From assembly GCA_964504595.1 (NCBI GenBank), contig CAZDEE010000002.1:62001-126000 (forward strand): 64,000 bases of DNA. Direction: 5' to 3'. The notes beneath the pieces were generated by a model, which ran no database searches, was not told the DNA's origin, and saw only the letters and a list, made by a program, of their open reading frames with translations. The position numbers and the translations under genes were made by a program. Below, piece after piece: positions 16,652 to 24,880 of the stretch (position 1 is the first letter of the stretch; each line of letters opens with the position of its first letter). The DNA is from CAG-826 sp964504595. GTDB lineage: Bacteria > Bacillota_I > Bacilli_A > RFN20 > CAG-826.

Positions 16652-19309
16652 ATGGAGAATACTCAGTATGCGTTTAATTCTAGAATTGTAAAACCGAATA
16701 AGAAAAAAAGTAAAAAGAATTTATTATTTAACTTATTCATGCTTGTTTTTAATATTATCGTTATTGCATATGTTGCTTATTCATCTTTTTATAACAAAGA
16801 TGGAAATGTTATCGATCAAAGTACAGAAGTTTTTAGATTATGGAAAAATAATTATCAATATTTGATTTTAGCATTAGCTTGTCCTTTTGTTGCCGTTTTT
16901 GCAGAAGCAAGTAAATTTACTTTATTAACGCGACATAAAACTGGTGTATGGAATTTCCGATTAGGTTTAAGAACTACAATAATGGGAAAGTATTATGATA
17001 ATGTGACTCCGTTAAGTAGTGGAGGACAACCATTTCAAATTTATTATTTGAATAAAGATGGAGTTCCTTTAGGAGTTGCTACTTCCTTTCCATTTATTTC
17101 ATTTTTCTTAAATCAATTGGCATTAGTGGTTATTTCTATTGCCATTATGATTTATTTGAAGTTTGCTCAATTAGGAAGTGTTAATGCTACATTTAACACG
17201 ATTAAAGCGATTGCCTATATTGGATTAGTTTTTTCTTTTATTGTTCCTGCTTCGATTATTTTAGTCTCATTATGGCCAAATTTAACAAATAAAATTGCGG
17301 GATTTATTGTTAAAATAATGGGCAAAATCAAATTCATACGACATAAAGAAAGACACGCCAATACATTATATAAAACGTTAGATGACTATCAAGAAGCGAT
17401 GTCTCAATATAAAAGCAAACAATCGATTGCAATATTGATTGTTTGTTGGATTTTATCATTCATATATAAAATTGCGTTAATGTCTGCACCATATTTTGTT
17501 ATTAGAGCGTGTGGCATTACTCCTAATTTCTTTGAAATATTCTCATTAACAGTACTTATTACTATTTCTGTTGCAATTATTCCTACTCCAGGTAATTCTG
17601 GAGCGGCCGAATTATCATTCCAAGCGATATTTAATACAGCTTTATTAAGTGCCGGATTAGGTGCCGCATTTACATTTTGGAATATGCTTTTCTGGAGATT
17701 TTCTGGTTATTACATGTTTATAATTCTTGGAATTATAGAAATAATTATTTTGGGAGTTAAACGGAAAAGAAATAAGGCTTATGTTCCGGTGCCTGTGACC
17801 GCAGATTTATATCGAGTTAGGGTAAAAGGAATTAGATTTATCCATCATGATTGTTCATCAACTTTGTTAGAAGTTAAAGATGATGAGGTTAAAGTCTTTT
17901 TAGCGGATGTTATTGCCTCGCATGAAATTTCACCTCGTAATCCAATGAAATTAGATGTAGGACAAGACTTTTCTTGTTTAACTGATAATTCATATATCTT
18001 TATATCTAAAGACTGTATAAAGAGAATAATTAAGAATTTAGATGATACCAAATTATATGGTTTAACATTTGTTGTCGATAAGAATGATAAACTTGGAGAA
18101 GTTATGACAATTGATACCGGAAAAGAAAAATCTCCTTTAGATTTTGAAGATACGGTTGTATCGACTGTTCAATTTGTTGATTATTATTATCCTTTGAAAG
18201 GTTATACTGCAAGTTGTGTTGAGAAGACTGCAATTGCCTTAAATGATTTAAAATATCCAACTCGTGTATATATTCCAAAGTTTAAAAGAAAAGTGGGAAG
18301 ATATGAAGCTAATTATCCTATTGTTAGAACACCTGCACTTCACTTTTTCTTCACCGATTATGCTGTAGCGGTGCCAAAGTATAACATTCATTTAAAATAT
18401 ACTTTAGAACCAATGTCGGTATTGGTTTATCATGCGCATACTCCATTTATGATGGGAAGATACGCTTTGAAAATGTCTCGTCGTTATGATGTTCCTCTTG
18501 TTGGGAGCTTTAGACATGAATATTATCATGGTTTAAAAAAGCCTTTAAAAAACAGAGTTCTTGCTCGTATCATGGATAAATATGGTATAGGCTTTTATAA
18601 AAGATGTGATGCTGTTTTTGTTCCAAGTAAAGAAAGTGGAGAATTATTAAAATCACGTGGCTATCGTGGCGATTATATGATTGTTAATGATCCTTATGAA
18701 AAACTATCGGATAAGGAAATTAAAATATCTCGAGGAGAAGCTCGTGATGAATTACGAATTGAGCGCAATAGATTAATTATTTCTTATATTGTGAATAACA
18801 AAGAAGAAAAAGAACAAGTTTCTAATTTAGTTAGTGAATTACGTAAATTTAAACATATATCAATAACTATTCTTATTTATGGTTATTCATTTATTGAAAG
18901 AGGATTTATAAAACCAAACAAGCGTACAAAAGGGGTAAAGGTTGTTTTATTACCACATAGTACTGATGTTCATAAGATGATTTCAGCCAGTAATGTTCTT
19001 GTTTTACCTCGTTCTCGTAAAGGAGCATTACCATATGAAAGAATGGCGGCAACGCATAAAATTCCAACCGTTATGAGAGATTTTGAAAGTGATGATTATG
19101 TTGTTGATCAAAACTGTTATTTATTTAGTGATGATATTCAAGAGTTGGCTAAAACAATTTACGATACATTTGAAAATAAAGAGAAACGATTACAAATTGG
19201 AAATAATGCTTACGAAACATTGACTTTCACCAAGGAAGAAGTAGGTAAAGAATTAGAAAAAGCATATCGTACGGTAATCCGTCGATATTATGAGACAACA
19301 AGAAAATGA
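16652..19309 (+). CDS. Fusion: LPG-synthase-type flippase domain plus degenerate GT4 domain
   Basis: 885 residues. Residues 20-375 form a multi-pass membrane domain of the LPG_synthase_TM (MprF/AglD/UPF0104) family, with its hallmark TPLSSGGQPFQIYYL near residue 123 and TPGNSGAAELSFQ near residue 310. A soluble linker of about 100 residues follows. Residues 475-885 are a GT4-like domain related to the upstream gene: VSTVQFVDYYYPLKGYTASC and VYHAHTPFMMGRYALKMSRR. The catalytic signature is altered: SFRHEYYHG replaces TFHSxY, and the first acidic residue of EX7E is missing (RKGALPYERMA). It may bind rather than transfer sugar. It overlaps the next gene by 4 bases. Confidence 0.8.
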   Translation: MENTQYAFNSRIVKPNKKKSKKNLLFNLFMLVFNIIVIAYVAYSSFYNKDGNVIDQSTEVFRLWKNNYQYLILALACPFVAVFAEASKFTLLTRHKTGVWNFRLGLRTTIMGKYYDNVTPLSSGGQPFQIYYLNKDGVPLGVATSFPFISFFLNQLALVVISIAIMIYLKFAQLGSVNATFNTIKAIAYIGLVFSFIVPASIILVSLWPNLTNKIAGFIVKIMGKIKFIRHKERHANTLYKTLDDYQEAMSQYKSKQSIAILIVCWILSFIYKIALMSAPYFVIRACGITPNFFEIFSLTVLITISVAIIPTPGNSGAAELSFQAIFNTALLSAGLGAAFTFWNMLFWRFSGYYMFIILGIIEIIILGVKRKRNKAYVPVPVTADLYRVRVKGIRFIHHDCSSTLLEVKDDEVKVFLADVIASHEISPRNPMKLDVGQDFSCLTDNSYIFISKDCIKRIIKNLDDTKLYGLTFVVDKNDKLGEVMTIDTGKEKSPLDFEDTVVSTVQFVDYYYPLKGYTASCVEKTAIALNDLKYPTRVYIPKFKRKVGRYEANYPIVRTPALHFFFTDYAVAVPKYNIHLKYTLEPMSVLVYHAHTPFMMGRYALKMSRRYDVPLVGSFRHEYYHGLKKPLKNRVLARIMDKYGIGFYKRCDAVFVPSKESGELLKSRGYRGDYMIVNDPYEKLSDKEIKISRGEARDELRIERNRLIISYIVNNKEEKEQVSNLVSELRKFKHISITILIYGYSFIERGFIKPNKRTKGVKVVLLPHSTDVHKMISASNVLVLPRSRKGALPYERMAATHKIPTVMRDFESDDYVVDQNCYLFSDDIQELAKTIYDTFENKEKRLQIGNNAYETLTFTKEEVGKELEKAYRTVIRRYYETTRK

Positions 19310-20532
19310 AAAAGAATAGAATAAAAAAGAAATTTAAAAATTTCTTAGTAATTGTTTTCTTTACAATTTTAAAACCTTGGGTATATCTTTATGTAACTAT
19401 TTTCCAACATGTAAGGTTTAAAAGAAATGGATTTAAAGTCCCTAAAGGTCCTGTATTATTTTTATCAAATCACCTATCAAACTGGGATGGTATATATTTA
19501 AATTGCATGTTTATGTTTAGGGTGATCCATTTTATAGTCCATGAAGAATTATATAAAAATAAGTTTTTATCTTTTATGTGTAATAATTTTCTTGGAACAA
19601 TTCGAAGAGGAATGAATGAAAGAGATATTTCGGATGTTCTTAAATTTAAAGAACTTGCAAGAGATGGAAAAAATATTGGTCTTTATCCAGAGGGAGATAT
19701 AGATATGTTTGGTAGAACCCTTCCTATTGCTCCTAGTATTGCTAAATTAGTTAAAATGCTTAAATTACCAGTGGTTGTTTTGCGTGTTGAAGGTGCGGTT
19801 ATTAGAACCTCAAGATGGGCTAAATATGCAAGACATTCACATATAACTTATTCAATTAAAGATGTTATTTCTTTAGAAGAAATACAAAATATTAATACTG
19901 ATGAACTTTATCAAAGAATTATAAATAATATCAGTGCGAACGATTATGAATATGTTGAAAAAATGAAATATAAGCAATGGCGGGGAAAAGACCGGGCAAT
20001 GTGGCTTGAATTAGGTTTATTCTGGTGTCCTAAATGTGGTAAATTTGAAGTTTTATCATCAAAAAAAGATAAAGTTTTTTGTACAAATTGTGATTTTGTT
20101 GCTAAATATAATCGCTATGGATTCTTGGAAGAAGTTAATTATCCTATTCCAAATAAAGATTTATCATTATGGGATGATATTCAAATAAAAGTATTACATG
20201 ATTATATTGATAATAGTGAAAGTGATTTACTATTTGAGGCTCATGACTTAGATTTTTATAAAGTTAAGCAAATTGAATATTTTAGAAAACCAATTTGTAA
20301 AGGAACATTAAGAATTTATAAAGATAGGATTGGCTTATTATTAGATAATAGTGAAGAAGAACAGTATATATATATAAAAGATATGGTTAAGATTTATCTT
20401 CAACATAAGGATGTTTTTGAAATTCATTATGGAGAAGATCGAATTCGTTTCTGTACAAAGAGAAGAAAATGGTCCGCATATTTATATATACAAGCTGTAA
20501 AATATTTAAAAGGTAAAGTTGAAAAAAAATAA
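19306..20532 (+). CDS. PlsC-like acyltransferase with a zinc-ribbon C-terminal extension
   Basis: 408 residues. Residues 10-210 are a lysophosphatidic-acid-acyltransferase domain: SNHLSNWDG (HX4D catalytic motif), GTIRRG and YPEGDID. The later part is not usual for PlsC: a Cys4 zinc ribbon (WCPKCGKFEVL, then VFCTNCDFVAKY) near residues 245-270, followed by about 140 residues of unknown fold. The ATG lies within the stop of the flippase-GT gene (ATGA). In this operon it probably acylates a glycolipid or phosphatidate intermediate. The exact substrate is unknown. Confidence 0.8.
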   Translation: MKKNRIKKKFKNFLVIVFFTILKPWVYLYVTIFQHVRFKRNGFKVPKGPVLFLSNHLSNWDGIYLNCMFMFRVIHFIVHEELYKNKFLSFMCNNFLGTIRRGMNERDISDVLKFKELARDGKNIGLYPEGDIDMFGRTLPIAPSIAKLVKMLKLPVVVLRVEGAVIRTSRWAKYARHSHITYSIKDVISLEEIQNINTDELYQRIINNISANDYEYVEKMKYKQWRGKDRAMWLELGLFWCPKCGKFEVLSSKKDKVFCTNCDFVAKYNRYGFLEEVNYPIPNKDLSLWDDIQIKVLHDYIDNSESDLLFEAHDLDFYKVKQIEYFRKPICKGTLRIYKDRIGLLLDNSEEEQYIYIKDMVKIYLQHKDVFEIHYGEDRIRFCTKRRKWSAYLYIQAVKYLKGKVEKK

Positions 20533-20577
20533 AATTATCTTATACTTATATAAGATATAGAAGGAAGGAATAGAAGT

Positions 20578-21147
20578 ATGGATGGTATTTTAGTAGAAAC
20601 AAGTGCAAGACATGTTCATGTCACACAAGAAACATTAGAAATTTTATTTGGAGAAGGTTATCAATTAGAGGTAAAGAAGATGTTGTCTCAACCAGGACAA
20701 TTTGCCTCAACCGCAAAGATAAAAGTAGTTGGTTCAAAAGGTGAATTAACAGCTTCAATTTTAGGACCAGTTAGAAAAGCGAATCAAGTTGAAGTATCTT
20801 TAACTGATGCTCGTTCTGTTGGTTTAGTAGCGGCAATTCGTGAATCTGGAGATATTGAAGGTACTCAAGGTTGCAAATTAGTGGGACCATGTGGAGAAGT
20901 TGTTATTGATAAGGGAGTTATTGCGGCTAAAAGACATATCCATATGACACCTGCTGATGCTTTAAATTATGGCGTTGAAGATAAAGAAATCGTTTCTGTT
21001 TTAGTTAATTCTAAAGAACGTTCAACTATTTTTGGAGATGTTGTTATTCGCGTTAGTGAGAAATTTGCTTTAGCAATGCATATTGATACAGATGAAAGTA
21101 ATGCTGCTGGTTTATCTGGCGAAGTATACGGAACTATTGTTAAATAA
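20578..21147 (+). CDS. pduL: Phosphate propanoyltransferase PduL
   Basis: A 189-residue duplicated beta-barrel phosphotransacylase, unrelated to Pta. Zinc-binding His motifs are SARHVHVT near residue 10 and AAKRHIHMTPADA near residue 118; LGPVRKANQVEVSLTDAR is the family signature. It converts acyl-CoA and phosphate to acyl phosphate. There is no encapsulation peptide and no microcompartment shell genes here, so it is likely a housekeeping acetate- or propionate-forming enzyme. Its stop shares one base with the next start. Confidence 0.93.
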   Translation: MDGILVETSARHVHVTQETLEILFGEGYQLEVKKMLSQPGQFASTAKIKVVGSKGELTASILGPVRKANQVEVSLTDARSVGLVAAIRESGDIEGTQGCKLVGPCGEVVIDKGVIAAKRHIHMTPADALNYGVEDKEIVSVLVNSKERSTIFGDVVIRVSEKFALAMHIDTDESNAAGLSGEVYGTIVK

Positions 21148-21407
21148 TGAATACATATATTTATAACACATCAGGTACATGCTCTAAGCAAATGAAAATC
21201 ACATATGAAAATGATGTGATACAAAATGTTGAAATCATTGGAGGTTGTAATGGAAATTTACAAGGTATATCTTCTTTAGTTAAAGGAATGAAATTTTCTG
21301 ATGTTATTGAAAGATTAGAAGGTATACGTTGTGGATTTAGACCAACATCATGTCCTGATCAATTAGCTAAAGCGATTAAAGAAATCCAAATAAAAGAACA
21401 AAAGTAA
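21147..21407 (+). CDS. TSCPD-domain protein (TIGR03905 family)
   Basis: An 86-residue protein made of one TSCPD domain: GGCNGNLQGISSLVKGM, then IRCGFRPTSCPDQLAKAI. This Cys-containing domain also occurs at the C-terminus of vitamin-B12-dependent ribonucleotide reductases, where it is linked to metal binding; the stand-alone family has no known function. Translation is coupled to pduL (stop and start share a base). Confidence 0.9.
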   Translation: MNTYIYNTSGTCSKQMKITYENDVIQNVEIIGGCNGNLQGISSLVKGMKFSDVIERLEGIRCGFRPTSCPDQLAKAIKEIQIKEQK

Positions 21408-21427
21408 TTAAAATAATAAATCATAGT

Positions 21428-21455
21428 ATAAATTAAATAATCTTGTTCATACTTT
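21428..21455 (+). promoter_or_regulatory. SigE-like promoter before the 68-residue gene
   Basis: ATA (21428-21430), 17-base spacer, CATACTTT (21448-21455) fits the SigE pattern ATA-N16/18-CATAnnnT. The ribosome-binding site AAGGTGATC starts at 21461, giving a very short leader. Speculative. Confidence 0.35.
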
Positions 21456-21472
21456 TAAATAAGGTGATCAAG

Positions 21473-21679
21473 ATGAAAACAAAGAAAAAAAGAGAACAAT
21501 TTTTAATGGCGGATGTGCTATTTGAAATGGGAATGGATTTTGATGTCATTGAAAAAGTTTCAGGTGTAACTCCTCAAGAATTATTGTTAAACAAAATTAA
21601 TATTCTTGACTTTGATCAAGATAGAGATGATAATATAGATGATTCTCATCAAGAATCGCGTCATACAAGGAAAGAATAA
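21473..21679 (+). CDS. Small acidic protein of unknown function overlapping a SAM riboswitch
   Basis: 68 residues. The N-terminal half has a helix-turn-helix-like pattern (LFEMGMDFDVIEKVSGVTPQ, then ELLLNK); the C-terminal half is highly charged. ATG 21473 is preceded by AAGGTGATC, a perfect match to the 16S rRNA tail. The last 13 codons lie inside the 5' half of the SAM riboswitch of metK, so the C-terminus (DDSHQESRHTRKE) is constrained by RNA structure. No homologue was recognised. Confidence 0.6.
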   Translation: MKTKKKREQFLMADVLFEMGMDFDVIEKVSGVTPQELLLNKINILDFDQDRDDNIDDSHQESRHTRKE

Positions 21680-21753
21680 ACGTGATAGCAACCTTGAATT
21701 TATAATTCAGCTGGTGCTTTTCCTTAGCGGAGCCCACTCCGAGCGATGAGAAT
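21642..21753 (+). promoter_or_regulatory. SAM-I-clan riboswitch of metK
   Basis: P1 pairs ATTCTCATC (21642-21650) with GATGAGAAT (21745-21753), 9 perfect pairs. AGCAACC and GGTGCTTTTCC match the conserved P3 flanks GGCAACC and GGTGCxAATTCC. P3 is TTGAA / TTCAG. P4 is CGGAG / CTCCG. The P2 loop AAGGAAAG (21667-21674) is complementary to CTTTTCCTT in J3/4 (21717-21725), the SAM-I pseudoknot. The P2 arm does not show a clear kink-turn. A terminator follows at 21771, so SAM is expected to switch off metK transcription. Confidence 0.88.
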
Positions 21754-21770
21754 TAGGGTGATTTATTAAT

Positions 21771-21796
21771 ACCTTCCTAAGTGGGAAGGTTTTTTT
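21771..21796 (+). terminator. Riboswitch-controlled terminator of metK
   Basis: ACCTTCC / GGAAGGT stem with a TAAGTG loop and T7. TTAGG right after riboswitch P1 can pair with CCTAA at the tip of this hairpin, a plausible antiterminator. Confidence 0.85.
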
Positions 21797-21821
21797 ATGA
21801 TAATGGGAGGAGTATAAAGTT

Positions 21822-22988
21822 ATGGAAAAAATATTATTTACAAGTGAATCAGTCTCAGAGGGCCATCCAGATAAAGTTTGTGATCAAATAAGTGATGCAA
21901 TTTTAGATGCATGCTTATTATTAGATCCAAAAGCGAGGGTAGCATGTGAATGTTTTATATCAACTGAATATTTAGTTATTGGTGGCGAAATTACAACAAG
22001 TAAAGCTCCAGATTATGAAGCAATCGCAAGAAGTGTTTTAAGAAAAATTGGATATGTTAGTCCTGAATTAGGTATCGGCGCGGATACTTGCAAAATTGAT
22101 ATTCAAATAAAAACTCAATCTCCTGATATTGCTATGGGTGTTGATCGTGGTGATATTGCTCTTCAAGGTGCAGGAGACCAAGGTATTATGTTTGGATATG
22201 CGAGTAATGAAAGTGAAGGTTATATGCCTTTAGCTATTGTTATTGCTCATAAATTAGTAAGAGTTGCTTCTATTCTTAGAAAGCAAGGTAACTTTAAAGG
22301 TGCACGTCCGGATATGAAATCACAAGTTACTATTGATTATACAGATCCTAATAATATTCGTATTGATACTGTTTTAATGTCTATTCAACATGATGAAGAT
22401 ATTAATGAAAAAGAATTCAAATCATTTATTTATGAAAATATTATGAAACCTGTTGTAGAATCATTTGGATTAAATAATGATTTTAAGTATTTAATTAACC
22501 CAACTGGACGTTTTGTTGTTGGTGGACCTAAAGGTGATACTGGTTTAACAGGTAGAAAGATTATCGTTGATACATATGGTGGAACCGCTAGACATGGCGG
22601 AGGCGCATTCTCTGGAAAAGATCCAAGTAAGGTCGATAGATCAGCGGCCTATATGGCGAGATATATCGCTAAGAATTTAGTTGCTTCTGGTGTTGCTGAT
22701 CGCTTAGAAATTCAATTAAGTTACGCGATTGGAGTTGCGGAACCATTAAGTATCTCGGTAACAACATTTGGAACAGCACATTATGATGACGATACTATTT
22801 TATCTTTAATTCATAAAGTGTTCGATTGCCGTCCAGGGGCAATTATTAATAATTTTTCATTATTAAAACCTTCATTTAATTATGAAGATTTAGCAAGTTA
22901 TGGACATTTTGGACGTCCAGATTTAGACTTACCTTGGGAAAAGTTAGATAAAGTTGATGAAATATTAGCAATTTTAAAGAATAATTAA
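21822..22988 (+). CDS. metK: S-adenosylmethionine synthetase
   Basis: 388 residues, full length. Motifs are FTSESVSEGHPDKVCDQISD, GAGDQGIMFGYA (ATP-binding hexapeptide region), GGPKGDTGLTGRKIIVDTYG and GGGAFSGKDPSKVDRSA (P-loop-like). It makes SAM from methionine and ATP. Expression is controlled by the SAM riboswitch and terminator directly upstream, a feedback loop. The ATG follows GGGAGGAG. Confidence 0.97.
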   Translation: MEKILFTSESVSEGHPDKVCDQISDAILDACLLLDPKARVACECFISTEYLVIGGEITTSKAPDYEAIARSVLRKIGYVSPELGIGADTCKIDIQIKTQSPDIAMGVDRGDIALQGAGDQGIMFGYASNESEGYMPLAIVIAHKLVRVASILRKQGNFKGARPDMKSQVTIDYTDPNNIRIDTVLMSIQHDEDINEKEFKSFIYENIMKPVVESFGLNNDFKYLINPTGRFVVGGPKGDTGLTGRKIIVDTYGGTARHGGGAFSGKDPSKVDRSAAYMARYIAKNLVASGVADRLEIQLSYAIGVAEPLSISVTTFGTAHYDDDTILSLIHKVFDCRPGAIINNFSLLKPSFNYEDLASYGHFGRPDLDLPWEKLDKVDEILAILKNN

Positions 22989-22992
22989 TTAT

Positions 22993-23018
22993 AAAAAGCC
23001 GGCCTTTTGCCGGCTTTA
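22993..23018 (+). terminator. Terminator of metK
   Basis: GC-rich stem AAAGCCGGC / GCCGGCTTT, five-base loop. The T run is short. Confidence 0.8.
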
Positions 23019-23138
23019 ATTCCATTAATTATTATATCATAAAGTATTTGACATAATAAGACTATTTTTTGCGAATTAAAAATGTAAAAATATATATGTA
23101 GGTAAGCTACACATTTCATTTTGGAAGGAGCAGATTAT

Positions 23139-23693
23139 ATGAAATATCAAATTATTGGAAAAAACATTGAAGTAACAAAAGGCATTAGTGATGCACTTAT
23201 TAAAAAGTTATCAAAAATGGATAAGTATTTTTTAATTGAAGAAGATGTTGAATGTCGTGCAGTTGTTAGAACTTATAAAACTGGTGGGCAAAAAGTTGAA
23301 ATTACCATTTTTACAAATATGATGACTTTCCGTGCCGAAGTTGTTGATGTTGATTTATATGCCGCGTTTGATTTAGCAATCGATAAATTAGAAGGACAAA
23401 TGAGAAAGCTGAAGACAAGATTAGATCGCAAATCAAATAAACATGGACTTGGAAAATCTATCGCGTTTGAAAATATTATTGCAGATGAAATCGAAGAAGA
23501 AAAAGATGAAGTTGTTAGAACAAAAGGATTTCATCTTGAACCAATGGATATTGAAGAAGCTATTACAAGAATGAACGCTTTAGGACATGACTTCTTTATG
23601 TATTTAGATGAAGAAGATAATATGATTTCAGTAGTGTATGTTAGAAAAGATGGCGGTTATGGCGTTATTCAAGCGGAGAATAAATTAAAATAA
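23139..23693 (+). CDS. hpf: Ribosome hibernation promoting factor, long form
   Basis: 184 residues: an N-terminal HPF/YfiA domain (residues 1-95, KYQIIGKNIEVTKGISDAL) that binds the 30S decoding site, an acidic linker, and a C-terminal dimerisation domain (residues 128-180, GFHLEPMDIEEAITRMNALG, then FFMYLDEE). The long form makes 100S ribosome dimers in resting cells. ATG 23139 follows GGAAGGAG; a TTG at 23121 overlaps that site and is rejected. Confidence 0.93.
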   Translation: MKYQIIGKNIEVTKGISDALIKKLSKMDKYFLIEEDVECRAVVRTYKTGGQKVEITIFTNMMTFRAEVVDVDLYAAFDLAIDKLEGQMRKLKTRLDRKSNKHGLGKSIAFENIIADEIEEEKDEVVRTKGFHLEPMDIEEAITRMNALGHDFFMYLDEEDNMISVVYVRKDGGYGVIQAENKLK

Positions 23694-23701
23694 TTATCTT
23701 G

Positions 23702-23729
23702 AGCTAAGAGTAAAATCTTAGCTTTTTTT
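23702..23729 (+). terminator. Terminator of hpf
   Basis: AGCTAAGA / TCTTAGCT perfect stem followed by T7. Confidence 0.88.
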
Positions 23730-23777
23730 ATGTCTATTTTTCAGGCAAAAAGCGTTTATTTAAATAGGGTGAGAACA

Positions 23778-24728
23778 TTGAAAATATTTAAATTTGGTGG
23801 AAGTGCTTTACAAACAAAAACAATTAGAGAAAAAGTAATAGACATTATTCAAAGAGAAAAAAATGAAAAAATATTGATTGTTGTAAGTGCAATGGGAAAA
23901 ATGGGATTTCCCTATGCGACTGATACTTTATATAATTTAATCAATAAAGATATTGTTTCAAATAAAGAAGTCGCTAGATTGATTAGTTGTGGTGAGATAA
24001 TTTCAAGTATTGTTTTGACAAATGAAATTAAAGAAAAAGGAATTAAAGCAGAGTCACTGTCTCCTTTAGAGTTGGGTATAAAAACTGAAGGGGATTATAT
24101 TTCTGCGTCTATTAAAAATGTAGTTGTTGATTATATTAAAGAGGCAATTTTGGTAAATGATGTCGTTGTCGTTCCGGGATTTATTGGCACAAATGAAAAA
24201 GGTGAGATATGTACTTTTAAAAGAGGAGGAAGCGATTTAACCGCGGTTATTTTAGCAAAATATTTATTATTAAATGAAGTGTTTTTATTTAAAGATGTTG
24301 AAGGGATATATCCAACCTTTCCTAAAATATCTTCTAAAACAAAAGTGTATAAATATTTGTCTTATCAAGAAATGCTATTATTAACTAAACTTGGATTTAA
24401 AGTGATTAATGATTCTGCGGTTAATGAAGCGATGGAAAATAATATTAAAATAAACATCGTTGATTTTGGAAACAACTTAATAGGAACTGAAATCGGAGAA
24501 AATTCTGAATATAAAGAATGTATTGGATTTATGTGTGGAAATAATTATCTTTCTTTTGCGGCTTTTTTTCCTAATGAAATATTAGAAAAAATTAAGAATG
24601 AATTAAAATCATCGCATATATTTATTAAAGACTATTTTATAAAAGATAACATTTTAACTATTTATGTAGCTTCTTCACAAATTCCGGTAATCAGAAAAAA
24701 AGTTAATGAATTATTTTTTTATAAATGA
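23778..24728 (+). CDS. Short aspartokinase-type amino-acid kinase
   Basis: 316 residues. The N-terminal AAK domain has KFGGSALQT (family KFGGTS), IVVSAMGKMG, and the GFIGTNEKGEICTFKRGGSD loop for ATP and aspartate. The C-terminal part, about 75 residues after position 240, suffices for one ACT-like unit only, whereas lysine- or threonine-sensitive enzymes have two. Activity as aspartate kinase is likely; the feedback mode may differ. TTG start with AGGGTGAG upstream. No other lysine or threonine genes are nearby. Confidence 0.78.
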   Translation: MKIFKFGGSALQTKTIREKVIDIIQREKNEKILIVVSAMGKMGFPYATDTLYNLINKDIVSNKEVARLISCGEIISSIVLTNEIKEKGIKAESLSPLELGIKTEGDYISASIKNVVVDYIKEAILVNDVVVVPGFIGTNEKGEICTFKRGGSDLTAVILAKYLLLNEVFLFKDVEGIYPTFPKISSKTKVYKYLSYQEMLLLTKLGFKVINDSAVNEAMENNIKINIVDFGNNLIGTEIGENSEYKECIGFMCGNNYLSFAAFFPNEILEKIKNELKSSHIFIKDYFIKDNILTIYVASSQIPVIRKKVNELFFYK

Positions 24729-24806
24729 TTATATGAAAATGTGAAAAAACATTAAAAAATAGGTAAAAAACTACAATTATTCTTTTATTTTGCTCGATAA
24801 AATGTG

Positions 24807-24812
24807 TATAAT
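24807..24812 (+). promoter_or_regulatory. -10 element before the 280-residue protein
   Basis: TATAAT 69 bases upstream of the start codon; -35 not clear. A small AGGAC / GTCCT hairpin followed by six T (24822-24844) lies right at the expected 5' end of the transcript. Confidence 0.5.
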
Positions 24813-24880
24813 ATCCATATGAGGACTTGTTGATGTCCTTTTTTGAAAAAAAGATAAGATTTATAAAAGGAGAACAAACG

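Noticed and set aside
20534..20556. Inverted repeat ATCTTATA...TATAAGAT before pduL as an operator
   Set aside because: Such AT-only palindromes are expected by chance in this composition, and no regulator is linked to it.
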